This document shows positions 1 to 7,998 of a stretch of DNA of 64,000 bases, piece by piece. Source of the DNA: Mucilaginibacter cryoferens (GTDB lineage: Bacteria; Bacteroidota; Bacteroidia; Sphingobacteriales; Sphingobacteriaceae); contig NZ_JACHCR010000028.1 in assembly GCF_014205845.1 (NCBI RefSeq), positions 36,598 to 100,597 on the forward strand. The letters are read 5' to 3'. The position numbers and the translations under genes were made by a program. Below the pieces are notes generated by a model. That model saw only the letters and a program-made list of their open reading frames with translations. It was not told the DNA's origin and ran no database searches. Positions within the stretch are counted from its first letter, which is position 1; each line of letters starts with the position of its first letter.

Positions 1-555
1 AGTACTTTTAAACAATCGCCGCCGTCTTTAACTTACAGGGCCGTAACCCAGGCCTGGAAAATAGCCGATAATTCTATAGTATATCTGCCGGCCGGGGCTT
101 CGCTCTCATTTTTGGAGGGCACAACGTGTAAAATAGGTACCGATAAATTTGAGATCATTGGCGAAATAGGAGAAAAGGAAGATATTGCAACCACCGCAAA
201 ATCATTTTTAAATGCCCCCTATTTATGGGGAGGGCGTACCCATTTTGGTATCGATTGCTCTGGTTTTACACAAATAGTATTTAGCCTCATCAAAATAAAA
301 ATTAAACGGGATGCCAGCCAACAAGCCGAAGAAGGTATTAAAGTAGAGAAACTTGCAGATGGCCGCCTGGGCGATCTTGCCTTTTTTAACAATTCCGAAG
401 GCCGCGTAACGCATGTAGGTATTTTGCTAAACAATGAGCATATTATTCACGCATCGGGCAAGGTTAAAATAGATATGATTGACGATGAGGGCATCTACTC
501 TGCCGAACTAAAACGGCACACCCACAAGTTGCATAGTATCAGGAGATTCTTTTAG
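1..555 (+). CDS. NlpC/P60 family peptidase (5' end outside window)
   Basis: This is the 3' part of a cell-wall peptidase gene. Frame 1 is open from the first base of the window, so the gene starts upstream, and the internal TTG at 112 is not needed as a start. 184 codons are visible. The first ~60 look like the end of an SH3b-type domain. The rest is an NlpC/P60 (C40) domain with WGG, then DCSGF (catalytic Cys at visible codon 86), THVGI (His, codon 138) and IIHASG (His, codon 150), the usual Cys-His-polar triad. Family members cut gamma-D-glutamyl-diaminopimelate bonds in peptidoglycan peptides, in the periplasm or during peptide recycling. The exact substrate cannot be told. The signal peptide, if any, is outside the window. 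Confidence 0.9.
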   Translation, partial: STFKQSPPSLTYRAVTQAWKIADNSIVYLPAGASLSFLEGTTCKIGTDKFEIIGEIGEKEDIATTAKSFLNAPYLWGGRTHFGIDCSGFTQIVFSLIKIKIKRDASQQAEEGIKVEKLADGRLGDLAFFNNSEGRVTHVGILLNNEHIIHASGKVKIDMIDDEGIYSAELKRHTHKLHSIRRFF

Positions 556-589
556 TTAGTATCAGGTAGACTATGGCTGTTCTGTTCTC

Positions 590-1492
590 TTAAAAAGTAA
601 TATTCCAGATCATTACATTTTTATCATCACTTACAGATAACAGCTGATCGCCGTTCCATGCCAGTTTATTTATCGATAACGGATGGCATGGGTATCCTTT
701 TTCCCTGCTGATGATTTTGTAAAGTTTAAAATCATCGGCTCCCCAAATTTTAATACTTTTATCCATACTGGCCGTAGCAAAATAAGGCTGTGTAGGATGG
801 AATAGGATATGGTTAACAGCAAACAAATGTGCCGGAATGGTTTTTGTAAGTTGATAGGTTACTGTATCCCAGATCTTCACTTGCGCATCACGCCCGCCAG
901 ATAGAAGGAAAGCGCCATCGGTGCTGTATGCTAAAGAAAAAACCGACATCGTATGCCCATGCAGGGTTTTTACTAAGGTATAGTCCTCCAGGTCGTAAAC
1001 TTTTACCTGGTTATCGCGGCAGCCAAAGGCAACCTGCTTTTCATCCGGCGAAATGGCAATACAGCGAACTGTATCGGCAGATACTTTGATGCTATGCAGA
1101 TTCTCGAGGGTATCGAGGCTCCAAATAGATACTGTACCATCTTCAGAGGCTATCAGGAGCTCTTTTTTGTGATTGATGGACTTGATGTCAAATATAGGTT
1201 TCTGGTGATGATTAAGCGATTTAATGATCTTCTGTTGGATAAAGTCAAAAACCAATACCTGGCCGCTGCGCAAACCCACAACCATTAAGGGGTAGCCGGC
1301 AGGGCAATGGATAGCATACACAGACGCATTAACCGGAAACATTACCTTGATAAACGAATTGGTTTTCAGGCTCCATTCAACCAAACCTTTATCGTTGCCA
1401 CCGGTAAAAAGTATGCCTGGTTTTTGCGATAGTTCTAAAGTGAAAATAGGGTTGCCGTGCCCGGTAAGTTCAGCGGTTTTTTCTGCAGTCAT
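590..1492 (-). CDS. WD40 repeat protein
   Basis: A 300-residue protein built almost entirely of WD40 beta-propeller repeats. About seven blades are visible as repeated GH...D..V.IW-type units (for example GHTMSVFSLAYS...GGRDAQVKIWD and SMDKSIKIWG). There is no signal peptide or membrane segment, so it is probably a cytoplasmic scaffold or interaction protein. No enzymatic domain is fused to it. It faces the NlpC/P60 gene tail-to-tail, with 34 bp between the stops. A perfect -7 box lies 59 bp upstream (1552-1559), and a degenerate 7-bp repeat array lies in the predicted 5' leader. The specific partner is unknown. Confidence 0.85.
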   Translation of the reverse strand: MTAEKTAELTGHGNPIFTLELSQKPGILFTGGNDKGLVEWSLKTNSFIKVMFPVNASVYAIHCPAGYPLMVVGLRSGQVLVFDFIQQKIIKSLNHHQKPIFDIKSINHKKELLIASEDGTVSIWSLDTLENLHSIKVSADTVRCIAISPDEKQVAFGCRDNQVKVYDLEDYTLVKTLHGHTMSVFSLAYSTDGAFLLSGGRDAQVKIWDTVTYQLTKTIPAHLFAVNHILFHPTQPYFATASMDKSIKIWGADDFKLYKIISREKGYPCHPLSINKLAWNGDQLLSVSDDKNVMIWNITF

Positions 1493-1497
1493 TTTTT

Positions 1498-1529
1498 AGT
1501 ATCAAGTAGTCAGTATCAGGTATCAAGTA
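1498..1529. repeat. Degenerate heptamer array (AGTATCA type)
   Basis: Consecutive 7-mers AGTATCA, AGTAGTC, AGTATCA, GGTATCA, AGTA lie in the 5' leader of the WD40 gene. A related short copy (AGTTAGTATCAGGTAGAC) occurs at 554-571, on the other side of the same gene. Confidence 0.7.
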
Positions 1530-1551
1530 AAATACCTTGTTTCTGATGGCA

Positions 1552-1559
1552 CAAAAGTA
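1552..1559 (-). promoter_or_regulatory. -7 promoter box of the WD40 gene
   Basis: On the minus strand this reads TACTTTTG, a perfect match to the Bacteroidota -7 consensus TAnnTTTG. No clear TTG -33 box is seen at the expected distance. Confidence 0.5.
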
Positions 1560-1615
1560 TGTTTTTTTGCGGTGATGTTTTGTTGGTGGATTATCAACTA
1601 TCCGTTTTAGGATGT

Positions 1616-2503
1616 CTACTTTATCGCCCCATCATAAGCCGCTTTGGCTATGCGGGATATCACCGATTCGCGGCTTTTAAGATCAGCCGGGGTATCTGAT
1701 ACAAAAATGGCTATAGCTAAATGTTTGCCATTAGGTAAAGTGATAATTCCGATATCATTGGTGGCGGCAGTAACACCTTGCTTATTGGTGCCCGAGCTGC
1801 CTGTTTTATGATATACCACCGTACCAACTGGCAATAATCCCTTGATCTGTTTTGGTCCGGTTGAGGTTTCCTGCATTACTTTCCACAGGTAAGCATGGTT
1901 TGCCGGTGAAAGAAAGCTGGGTTTAAAAGCAAGGTTCAATAGTTGGGTAAGGCCTTTAACCTCGGCCCAGTTAGTGTACTGCACTTCCCAGGCCTGTGCC
2001 ATTTGATACTCAGTGGCTTTAAAGGTAATGTTTTGTACACCAATGCTGTGGATGTAGCTATTTACCCTATCAATGCCACCAAGGTTTTTTATGAGTACAT
2101 CGCAAGCCACGTTATCGCTTAATGATACCATATAACTTAACAATTCCCTGATAGTAATATCAAAATTACCCCCAGGATGTTTATCCCTCAGCGGACTATA
2201 AGTATCCCAATAATCGCTTTTATCAATATGGATCATTTGATCCAATTTAAAATGTCCTTTATCAATCTCATGCAAAACAGTGATAGCAATCGGGAATTTC
2301 ATTACGCTTTGCATCGGCAGATGAGCATGCCCGTTAAAACTTAAAGTATCGTGTGTATCCAGGTTCAATACCGAAACACCAACAGTCCCTTTTATTTCCT
2401 TAGCTATCGCAATGATTTTAGTTCTCAAATCATTTGTTTGAGCATTAGCAGCAATGCCACCCCAAAAAAAACAAAGTAAAAGCAAACAAAGCTTTCTCAT
2501 CAC
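1616..2503 (-). CDS. Class A beta-lactamase (subclass A2-like)
   Basis: A 295-residue secreted serine beta-lactamase that hydrolyses the beta-lactam ring in the periplasm. A signal peptide is visible (hydrophobic core residues 5-20, cleavage near ANAQ). Catalytic motifs are S66-V-M-K69 (SxxK), S129-D-N131 (SDN) and K233-T-G-S (KTG). E165 in TEYQM fits the general base Glu166, but the position equivalent to Asn170 is Ala, as in PER-type enzymes that lack Asn there. The QYTNW segment after it is typical of the A2 branch (CfxA, PER, VEB relatives). It lies downstream of hisIE on the same strand, so it could be read through from the his operon. The substrate range cannot be inferred from sequence. 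Confidence 0.9.
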   Translation of the reverse strand: MMRKLCLLLLCFFWGGIAANAQTNDLRTKIIAIAKEIKGTVGVSVLNLDTHDTLSFNGHAHLPMQSVMKFPIAITVLHEIDKGHFKLDQMIHIDKSDYWDTYSPLRDKHPGGNFDITIRELLSYMVSLSDNVACDVLIKNLGGIDRVNSYIHSIGVQNITFKATEYQMAQAWEVQYTNWAEVKGLTQLLNLAFKPSFLSPANHAYLWKVMQETSTGPKQIKGLLPVGTVVYHKTGSSGTNKQGVTAATNDIGIITLPNGKHLAIAIFVSDTPADLKSRESVISRIAKAAYDGAIK

Positions 2504-2510
2504 AATTCCT

Positions 2511-2598
2511 ACTAATGACTAATGACTAATGACTAATGACTAATGACTAATGACTAATGACTAATGACTAATGACTAATGACTAATGACTAATGACTA
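2511..2598. repeat. Perfect 7-bp tandem array (ACTAATG), ~12.5 copies
   Basis: Twelve uninterrupted copies of ACTAATG run from 2511 to 2594, followed by ACTA. The array fills the whole gap between the bla start (2503) and the hisIE stop; the hisIE TAG codon (2596-2598) is itself part of the last repeat. Any bla promoter or ribosome entry region must lie in or across the array. Confidence 0.98.
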
Positions 2599-3183
2599 TT
2601 TATGCCTGTTTTCCAGGTTTTTAGCAATCGTTTCCAAAGTCACTCCTTTTTCGCGGAGCAAAACAAGCAGGTGAAAAACAAGGTCTGACGATTCATTGAT
2701 CAGGTCGGTTTCGGTTTCGGCCAAAGCGGCTATCACGGTTTCAACGCCTTCTTCGCCAACTTTTTGAGCTATTTTATTAAGACCTTTACTGCGAAGCTTG
2801 TTCACGTACGATCCTTCAACCGGATTTTCATACCTATCGGCAATAATACTCTCTAACTCTAAAATAAAGTTTTGGTTGTATTCTGTTTTAAAACAGCTAC
2901 GTGAGCCGGTATGGCAGGTAGGGCCATCGGCTTTAACTTTTATCAGCAAGGTATCATTATCGCAATCAATGCTGATGTTTTTTACATGCAAAAAATTGCT
3001 GCTGGTTTCGCCCTTGGTCCACAAGCGATTTTTTGAGCGCGAAAAAAACGTTACTACGTTTTCTGCAACGGTTTTGTCGTAAGCTTCCTGGTTCATATAA
3101 CCCAGCATCAGCACTTCTAATGTCTGCTCGTCCTGTATAATAACCGGTACTAAACCGTCTGTTTTGTTGAAATCTATATTCAT
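2596..3183 (-). CDS. hisIE: Bifunctional phosphoribosyl-AMP cyclohydrolase / phosphoribosyl-ATP pyrophosphatase
   Basis: Carries out steps 2 and 3 of histidine synthesis (PR-ATP to PR-AMP, then ring opening). The N-terminal HisI half has [15 protein letters not shown] and the metal-binding [12 protein letters not shown] segment. The C-terminal HisE half has [12 protein letters not shown] and [10 protein letters not shown] start it at ATG 3183 ([10 protein letters not shown]), giving 195 residues. An open extension to 3294 is made of GGTCTGA repeats and is not family sequence. It is the last his gene, followed directly by the heptamer array and bla. Confidence 0.95.
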   Translation of the reverse strand: MNIDFNKTDGLVPVIIQDEQTLEVLMLGYMNQEAYDKTVAENVVTFFSRSKNRLWTKGETSSNFLHVKNISIDCDNDTLLIKVKADGPTCHTGSRSCFKTEYNQNFILELESIIADRYENPVEGSYVNKLRSKGLNKIAQKVGEEGVETVIAALAETETDLINESSDLVFHLLVLLREKGVTLETIAKNLENRHK

Positions 3184-3202
3184 TTTTTCTGTGTTCTGGG
3201 GT

Positions 3203-3290
3203 GTGAGGTCTGAGGTCTGTTTCAGTGGTCTGAGGTCTGAACTTGGTTTGTTTTTAACAGATCTCAGACCTCCGGGCACACACCTCAGAA
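3203..3290. repeat. Heptamer repeats (GAGGTCT) with inverted copy
   Basis: GAGGTCT occurs at 3205 and 3212, then after a 6-bp break GTGGTCT at 3225 and GAGGTCT at 3232. An inverted counterpart (CTCAGACCTCC) lies at about 3262-3273. The block fills the hisF-hisIE gap. Confidence 0.75.
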
Positions 3291-3295
3291 TCAAG

Positions 3296-4051
3296 TTATA
3301 TCCTCACCTCAATATTATTACTTCTCAATACTGCCTTTAAATCGGGTATCAGTATCTCACCGTAATGAAATACCGATGCCGCTAAAGCTGCGTCGATATT
3401 TGTTTTTTCAAATACATCTACAAAATGCTGTACCGAACCGGCTCCGCCAGAGGCAATTACCGGGATGTGTACTGCATCGTTCACTATTTTTAACAGCTTG
3501 TTATCAAAGCCAGCTTTAGTGCCATCATGGTCCATAGAGGTAAGTAGTATCTCGCCTGCGCCACGGCTTTCGGCTTCCAAAATCCATTCCAGTGTTTCGC
3601 GCTCGGTTGGTAACCTGCCGCCGTTTAGGTGTACCACGTTTTTATCGCATATGGCGCGGGTATCTACCGCTATCACTACAAACTGAACACCAAATGCTTT
3701 AGCCAGTTCATCAATTAGAGCGGGGTTACGTACCGCGGCCGAGTTGATGGAGATCTTATCAGCCCCGGCGTTTAAAAGTGCTTCGGCATCCGCAATTTCG
3801 TTTATGCCACCACCAATGGTAAACGGGATATTAATTTGTCTGGCTACACTTTTTACCAGCTCTACCATAGTTTTACGGCGCTCAACTGTTGCGGTAATAT
3901 CCAAAAAAACCAGTTCGTCGGCTCCCTGGCGCGAATAGTTCCAGGCAAGTTCAACCGGGTCGCCGGCATCGCGCAGGTCCACAAAGTTTACACCTTTTAC
4001 GGTACGGCCATCTTTAACGTCTAAACAAGGGATAATTCTTTTACTTAGCAT
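3296..4051 (-). CDS. hisF: Imidazole glycerol phosphate synthase, cyclase subunit
   Basis: A 251-residue (beta/alpha)8 barrel that takes ammonia from HisH and converts PRFAR to imidazole glycerol phosphate and AICAR. The catalytic aspartates are D11 ([10 protein letters not shown]) and D130 (VIAVDTRA). The phosphate-binding GGGI and ASGGAG loops are present. Length is normal for the family. It lies between hisA and hisIE on the minus strand, in the order hisH-A-F-IE. Its partner HisH is two genes upstream. Confidence 0.97.
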   Translation of the reverse strand: MLSKRIIPCLDVKDGRTVKGVNFVDLRDAGDPVELAWNYSRQGADELVFLDITATVERRKTMVELVKSVARQINIPFTIGGGINEIADAEALLNAGADKISINSAAVRNPALIDELAKAFGVQFVVIAVDTRAICDKNVVHLNGGRLPTERETLEWILEAESRGAGEILLTSMDHDGTKAGFDNKLLKIVNDAVHIPVIASGGAGSVQHFVDVFEKTNIDAALAASVFHYGEILIPDLKAVLRSNNIEVRI

Positions 4052-4066
4052 ACTGCTTTATGAAAT

Positions 4067-4159
4067 CGTCATTGCGAGGTACGAAGCAATCCCCAATAGG
4101 CAGAGTCGCTTTGCATAATGCTCTGTAGGTCGGGGATTGCTTCGTGCCTCGCAATGACG
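4067..4159. repeat. 93-bp palindromic element, copy 1 (CGTCATTGCGAGG ends)
   Basis: Arms 4067-4094 and 4132-4159 are complementary apart from one or two bases and begin CGTCATTGCGAGGTACGAAG. The loop also contains an inverted GCAGAG/CTCTG pair. It sits between hisA and hisF. The copy at 7898-7990 has the same length and aligns in the opposite orientation, including the loop. Confidence 0.95.
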
Positions 4160-4184
4160 TTGTTTTTATTGGGCTTCGCCAGAA

Positions 4185-4934
4185 TTATATGGAAATTAAG
4201 GCATCCAAATTCCAGTTCTTCACATCTTCAATGCTGATGCGGTTTTCATAGATGGCTTTACCCACTACAACCGATTCAACTTTCAGGCGACTTACCTTTT
4301 CTATATCACTCATCGAACTTACACCGCCAGAGGCGATCAGTTTGATGAAGGGAGAATGGTCAAGCAGTTTTTCGTACAATTCAATACCCGCACCGCCCAG
4401 TTTGCCATCTTTATCAATATCAGTACATAAAAAGCGGAAAAAGCCTAAGGCAAGGCATTTATCAACATAATCCATCAGCTTTATGGGAGAACTTTCCATC
4501 CAGCCAGAGTATTTGATCACTTCATCCAATACATCTATAGCAATAACAACCTGGTCAGAGCATTTGTCTTTACCGCAAATCTCTTTACCAAGCTCTGGTA
4601 AAAATTCGGGGTTGGTAATGGCCTGTGTGCCCACAATAACGCGATGCACACCGGAATCTATCAGTTCTTTCACCTTATCGATACTGCGGATACCGCCACC
4701 GTATTGCACCTTCATATCGGTTTTACGGATTACATCAAACAGGTATTGTTGGTTGCTGAAATCGTTTTTAGCACCGTTCAGGTCAATGATATGGATAAAA
4801 TTGGTACCATTGCTTTGGTAGCGCTCTATCATTTCTTCAAGCGTAACATCATATTCTGTTACCTGCTGGTAATCGCCTTCGCGTAAGCGAACTACCTTTT
4901 TATTCAGAATATCAATAGCAGGGATAATGTACAT
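4185..4934 (-). CDS. hisA: ProFAR isomerase
   Basis: A 249-residue (beta/alpha)8 barrel that performs the Amadori rearrangement of ProFAR to PRFAR, the step before HisFH. Catalytic aspartates are D8 (IIPAIDI) and D134 (IAIDVLDE). The phosphate loops VQYGGGIRS and IASGGVSS are present. The HisH stop lies 5 bp upstream, so the two genes are tightly linked. Its start is an ATG with no visible ribosome binding site, usual in this phylum. Confidence 0.97.
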   Translation of the reverse strand: MYIIPAIDILNKKVVRLREGDYQQVTEYDVTLEEMIERYQSNGTNFIHIIDLNGAKNDFSNQQYLFDVIRKTDMKVQYGGGIRSIDKVKELIDSGVHRVIVGTQAITNPEFLPELGKEICGKDKCSDQVVIAIDVLDEVIKYSGWMESSPIKLMDYVDKCLALGFFRFLCTDIDKDGKLGGAGIELYEKLLDHSPFIKLIASGGVSSMSDIEKVSRLKVESVVVGKAIYENRISIEDVKNWNLDALISI

Positions 4935-4939
4935 GTTGT

Positions 4940-5605
4940 TTATATTTTTGAAAAGTTTGTTAAAAGTGTTTCGCCGTACACACCCGATTTTTCGGGGTGA
5001 AATTGTACGCCATAAAAATTATCCCGCCAAATTGATGCCGAAAATTGGTTAGTATAATTGGCGGATAGTAAAGTGTACGCTTTATTGTACTCAATAAAGT
5101 ATGAATGTACAAAGTAAAAATGTGAACCCGACGGTATATTTTTAAATAGCAGATTTTCCTTTTCGGGGTAAACCTGGTTCCAGCCGGTGTGCGGTACTTT
5201 GTATAAATTACTATCCTTAAACTTTAAAGTTTTGATAGGAAACAAACCAAGTAGGGTAGAGTCTCCTTCCTCAGAATGAGAGGTAAGTAGCTGCATGCCT
5301 ACACAAATACCTAAGGTGGGCTTTTTTAATTCCTTAATGGCTGGCACCAAACCTGTTGATTCCAGTTTTTTCATGGCAGCACCGGCATGCCCAACACCGG
5401 GGATGATATACCTGTCAAATTGTTGCAGGTCCTCAACTGTATTTACCATGCCATAAGCTATCCCCAGCCTGTCGAGCGCGGCAGTAAGAGAGAAAATATT
5501 TCCGGCTCCGTAACGTATAATACCGATGCCTCCCCCACCCCCTGAAGGGGGAGCTTTTGATTGGGTAGGTTCTGCTACTTCCGTATTGTTTTTTGTTTCG
5601 TGCAT
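4940..5605 (-). CDS. hisH: Imidazole glycerol phosphate synthase, glutaminase subunit, with repeat-derived N-terminus
   Basis: A class I glutamine amidotransferase that hydrolyses glutamine and channels ammonia to HisF. From ATG 5605 it has 221 residues. The nucleophile is C101 (GICVGMQLL), and the His/Glu pair is H203/E205 (QFHPEKSG). The conserved fold begins only at IGIIRYGAGN (residue 27). The preceding 26 residues, including APPSGGGGG, are encoded by the palindromic element at 5527-5643. No in-frame ATG exists nearer the conserved core, so the extension is probably translated. A TTG at 5614 is a weaker alternative start. Confidence 0.93.
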   Translation of the reverse strand: MHETKNNTEVAEPTQSKAPPSGGGGGIGIIRYGAGNIFSLTAALDRLGIAYGMVNTVEDLQQFDRYIIPGVGHAGAAMKKLESTGLVPAIKELKKPTLGICVGMQLLTSHSEEGDSTLLGLFPIKTLKFKDSNLYKVPHTGWNQVYPEKENLLFKNIPSGSHFYFVHSYFIEYNKAYTLLSANYTNQFSASIWRDNFYGVQFHPEKSGVYGETLLTNFSKI

Positions 5606-5643
5606 GCTATTCAAAAAGTTCCCCTTCAGGGGGTAGGGAGCCT
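5527..5643. repeat. AGCCCC-type paired-hairpin element, hisB-hisH junction
   Basis: The left arm (5527-5558, CCCCTGAAGGGGGAGCTTTT) and right arm (5612-5643) are inverted copies with CCCCTGAAGGGG cores. The right arm begins on the minus strand directly at the hisB stop. The loop and left arm encode the HisH N-terminus. It belongs with the copies at 9292, 12151, 40976 and 48819. Confidence 0.85.
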
Positions 5644-6786
5644 CTACAGCAGTCCCTTTGTGCTTGGTAAAACCATCTTATCTACATCACGTTTTACTGC
5701 CATTTTTATTGCCTTGGCAAAGGCTTTAAATATAGCCTCAATTTTGTGATGTTCGTTCTGACCTTCAGCTTTTATGTTCAGATTGCATTTTGCCGCGTCG
5801 CTGAATGATTTGAAGAAGTGATAGAACATTTCGGTTGGTACATCGCCAACTTTCTCTCTTTTAAAGTCGGCATCCCATACTATCCAGTTGCGGCCTCCAA
5901 AATCAATAGCCGCCTGTGCCAGGCAATCATCCATAGGCAGGCAAAAACCATAGCGTTCTATGCCCATTTTATTGCCCAGGGCTGTACCAAATATCTCGCC
6001 TAAAGCTATACCTGTGTCTTCAACGGTATGATGCTCGTCAATATGCAGATCTCCTTTGGCAACAACCTCCAGGTCGATACTGCCATGGCGGGCAATCTGA
6101 TCTAACATATGATCGAAAAAATGTAATCCGGTTGATACTTTGGCTTCGCCGGTACCATCCAGGTTTATTTTAATGTATATATCGGTTTCTTTAGTGCTGC
6201 GGCGATGCTCAATTACGCGTTCGCCCAGTTTTAAAAACTCATATATTTTTTGCCAGTCGGTGGTTTCTAATGCAATAGTGTCGCCTATGTGGTCTGCTTC
6301 GTTAAACTCGCCGCCACCTAAATTAGAGTGGTTGTTTAGCCAAATGGCTTTTGCACCTAAATTTTTACCAAGCAGTACGTCGTTCTTCCTGTCGCCTATG
6401 GTAAAGGAGTTTTTCAGGTCGTATTTTTCGGTATCAAAGTATTGGGTTAACAGGGCTGTTCCCGGTTTGCGGGTTGGCGCTTTATCGGCAGCGAAAGTAC
6501 GGTCGATAATTTGATTGGCAAAGGTTACACCTTCGCCCTCAAATGTTTTAAGGATGAAGTTATGTACAGGCCAAAAAGTATCTTCAGGATAAACTGATGT
6601 ACCCAAACCATCCTGGTTGGTAACCATTACCAGTTCAAAATCAAGCTCTTTGGCTATTTTTGGCAGGTATGTTAAGGCACCGGGATAAAAAGTAAGTTTT
6701 TCGAACGAATCGATTTGCTCATCCGGCGTTTCGTTGATCATGGTACCGTCACGATCTACAAACAGTATTTTTTGCAACTTGCTCAT
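5644..6786 (-). CDS. hisB: Bifunctional histidinol-phosphatase / imidazoleglycerol-phosphate dehydratase
   Basis: A two-domain fusion for steps 6 and 8 of the pathway, 380 residues from ATG 6786. A TTG one codon upstream is less likely. The N-terminal HAD phosphatase has FVDRDGT (D11, D13) and [10 protein letters not shown]. The C-terminal dehydratase starts near residue 190 ([13 protein letters not shown]). It contains the metal-binding [12 protein letters not shown] and [15 protein letters not shown] motifs. The fusion matches the E. coli-type HisB arrangement. The stop codon is immediately followed by a palindromic repeat that leads into hisH. Confidence 0.96.
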   Translation of the reverse strand: MSKLQKILFVDRDGTMINETPDEQIDSFEKLTFYPGALTYLPKIAKELDFELVMVTNQDGLGTSVYPEDTFWPVHNFILKTFEGEGVTFANQIIDRTFAADKAPTRKPGTALLTQYFDTEKYDLKNSFTIGDRKNDVLLGKNLGAKAIWLNNHSNLGGGEFNEADHIGDTIALETTDWQKIYEFLKLGERVIEHRRSTKETDIYIKINLDGTGEAKVSTGLHFFDHMLDQIARHGSIDLEVVAKGDLHIDEHHTVEDTGIALGEIFGTALGNKMGIERYGFCLPMDDCLAQAAIDFGGRNWIVWDADFKREKVGDVPTEMFYHFFKSFSDAAKCNLNIKAEGQNEHHKIEAIFKAFAKAIKMAVKRDVDKMVLPSTKGLL

Positions 6787-6799
6787 CAATATAATTATT

Positions 6800-6823
6800 G
6801 ATTTAGTGAATTAGTGATTTTGC
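6800..6823. repeat. Short 8-bp-period repeat
   Basis: GATTTAGT, GAATTAGT, GATTTTGC lie in the hisC-hisB gap. The reverse complement resembles the 8-bp array before xylA at 30294-30325 (units near AATTCAAT). Confidence 0.5.
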
Positions 6824-6830
6824 TTTTATA

Positions 6831-7880
6831 TTAGTTATTAAAGTTCTTAAGCGTCTCTAATAAAACCGAATTTTCTTCTGGTGTGCCAACGGTTATGCGT
6901 AAGCTACCTTCGCATAGCTCAACCTTTGAGCGGTTGCGCACGATGATGCCTTTATCAACCAGAAATTTATAGATGCCATTAGCATCTATTGTTTTTACTA
7001 AAATGAAGTTGGCATCTGAGGGGTAAATATCCACCACAAAATCAAATCCCTTTAGCGCCAGTACCAATCTGTCGCGTTGTGAAAGCGTTTCCTTTATCCA
7101 GTTGTTAACCTGCTGAACATTGCCTAAAGCCTCTAGAGCCAGTTGCTGCGATGATTCATTGACGTTGTAAGGCGGTTTTACCTTGTTCATTACCTCAATG
7201 ATCTCTTCGCTGGCAAAAGCCATACCCACACGTAAGCCTGCTAATCCCCAGGCTTTAGATAGGGTTTGCATCACAACCAGGTTAGCATACTCTGTAAGCT
7301 CTTGTATAAATGTTTTTTGCCTGCTGAAATTGATATAAGCCTCATCAACCACCACTATGCCGTTAAAGTTGGCCAGTAAAGTTTCAATATCCTCTCGGTT
7401 GATAGAGTTACCTGTAGGGTTATTTGGCGAGCATATAAAAATGAGTTTGGTATGTTCGTCAATGGCTTCGGCAATACCTTCTAAATTTAGCTGATACTCC
7501 TCGGTTAGCAATACTTTACGGGCTTCAATATCATTAATATTGGCCGATACCTCGTACATGCCATAGGTAGGTGGTACCAGTATCACATTATCAACACCGG
7601 GGTTACAAAAGCTGCGGAAAAGGATATCGATTGCCTCATCGCTGCCGTTGCCTATAAATATGTTGCGGGCAGGTACACCCTTGATCTCGCTTAAACGCAT
7701 TTTTATGGCGTACTGCATCGGATCTGGATAGCGATTAAATTGCTGAGCCAAAGGCGATCCGTAAGCGTTTTCATTTGCATCTAAAAAAACACTGGCCTCG
7801 CCCTGGTACTCATCTCGTGCGGATGAATAGGGGACTAGCTTTTTAATGTTTTCGCGTAGTATATTATTGATATTATACAT
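6831..7880 (-). CDS. hisC: Histidinol-phosphate aminotransferase
   Basis: A PLP-dependent class I/II aminotransferase (349 residues) that converts imidazole acetol phosphate to histidinol phosphate with glutamate. It has the family marks LDANENAYGSP near the N-terminus and CSPNNPTGN. VVVDEAY contains the PLP-contacting Asp. TLSKAWGLAGLRVG carries the Schiff-base Lys209. Length is normal. It lies between hisD and hisB, and a 93-bp palindrome fills the gap to hisD. Confidence 0.96.
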   Translation of the reverse strand: MYNINNILRENIKKLVPYSSARDEYQGEASVFLDANENAYGSPLAQQFNRYPDPMQYAIKMRLSEIKGVPARNIFIGNGSDEAIDILFRSFCNPGVDNVILVPPTYGMYEVSANINDIEARKVLLTEEYQLNLEGIAEAIDEHTKLIFICSPNNPTGNSINREDIETLLANFNGIVVVDEAYINFSRQKTFIQELTEYANLVVMQTLSKAWGLAGLRVGMAFASEEIIEVMNKVKPPYNVNESSQQLALEALGNVQQVNNWIKETLSQRDRLVLALKGFDFVVDIYPSDANFILVKTIDANGIYKFLVDKGIIVRNRSKVELCEGSLRITVGTPEENSVLLETLKNFNN

Positions 7881-7897
7881 TGTGACTTTCTGTTTCC

Positions 7898-7990
7898 CGT
7901 CATTGCGAGGTACGAAGCAATCCCCGACTTACAGAGCAATATGTACAGTGGCTCTGCTTATTGGGGATTGCTTCGTACCTCGCAATGACG
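7898..7990. repeat. 93-bp palindromic element, copy 2
   Basis: Arms 7898-7925 and 7963-7990 are inverted copies with CGTCATTGCGAGG ends. The reverse complement of its loop aligns with the loop of the copy at 4067-4159, so the two are homologous elements in opposite orientation. It sits 8 bp from the hisD stop. Confidence 0.95.
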
Positions 7991-7998
7991 CTTTATTA

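Noticed and set aside
2511..2598. CRISPR array
   Set aside because: The repeat is only 7 bp with no spacers and no cas genes; it is a simple tandem satellite.
3184..3294. N-terminal extension of HisIE
   Set aside because: The extra 37 residues are encoded by GGTCTGA repeats and precede the normal family start [10 protein letters not shown].
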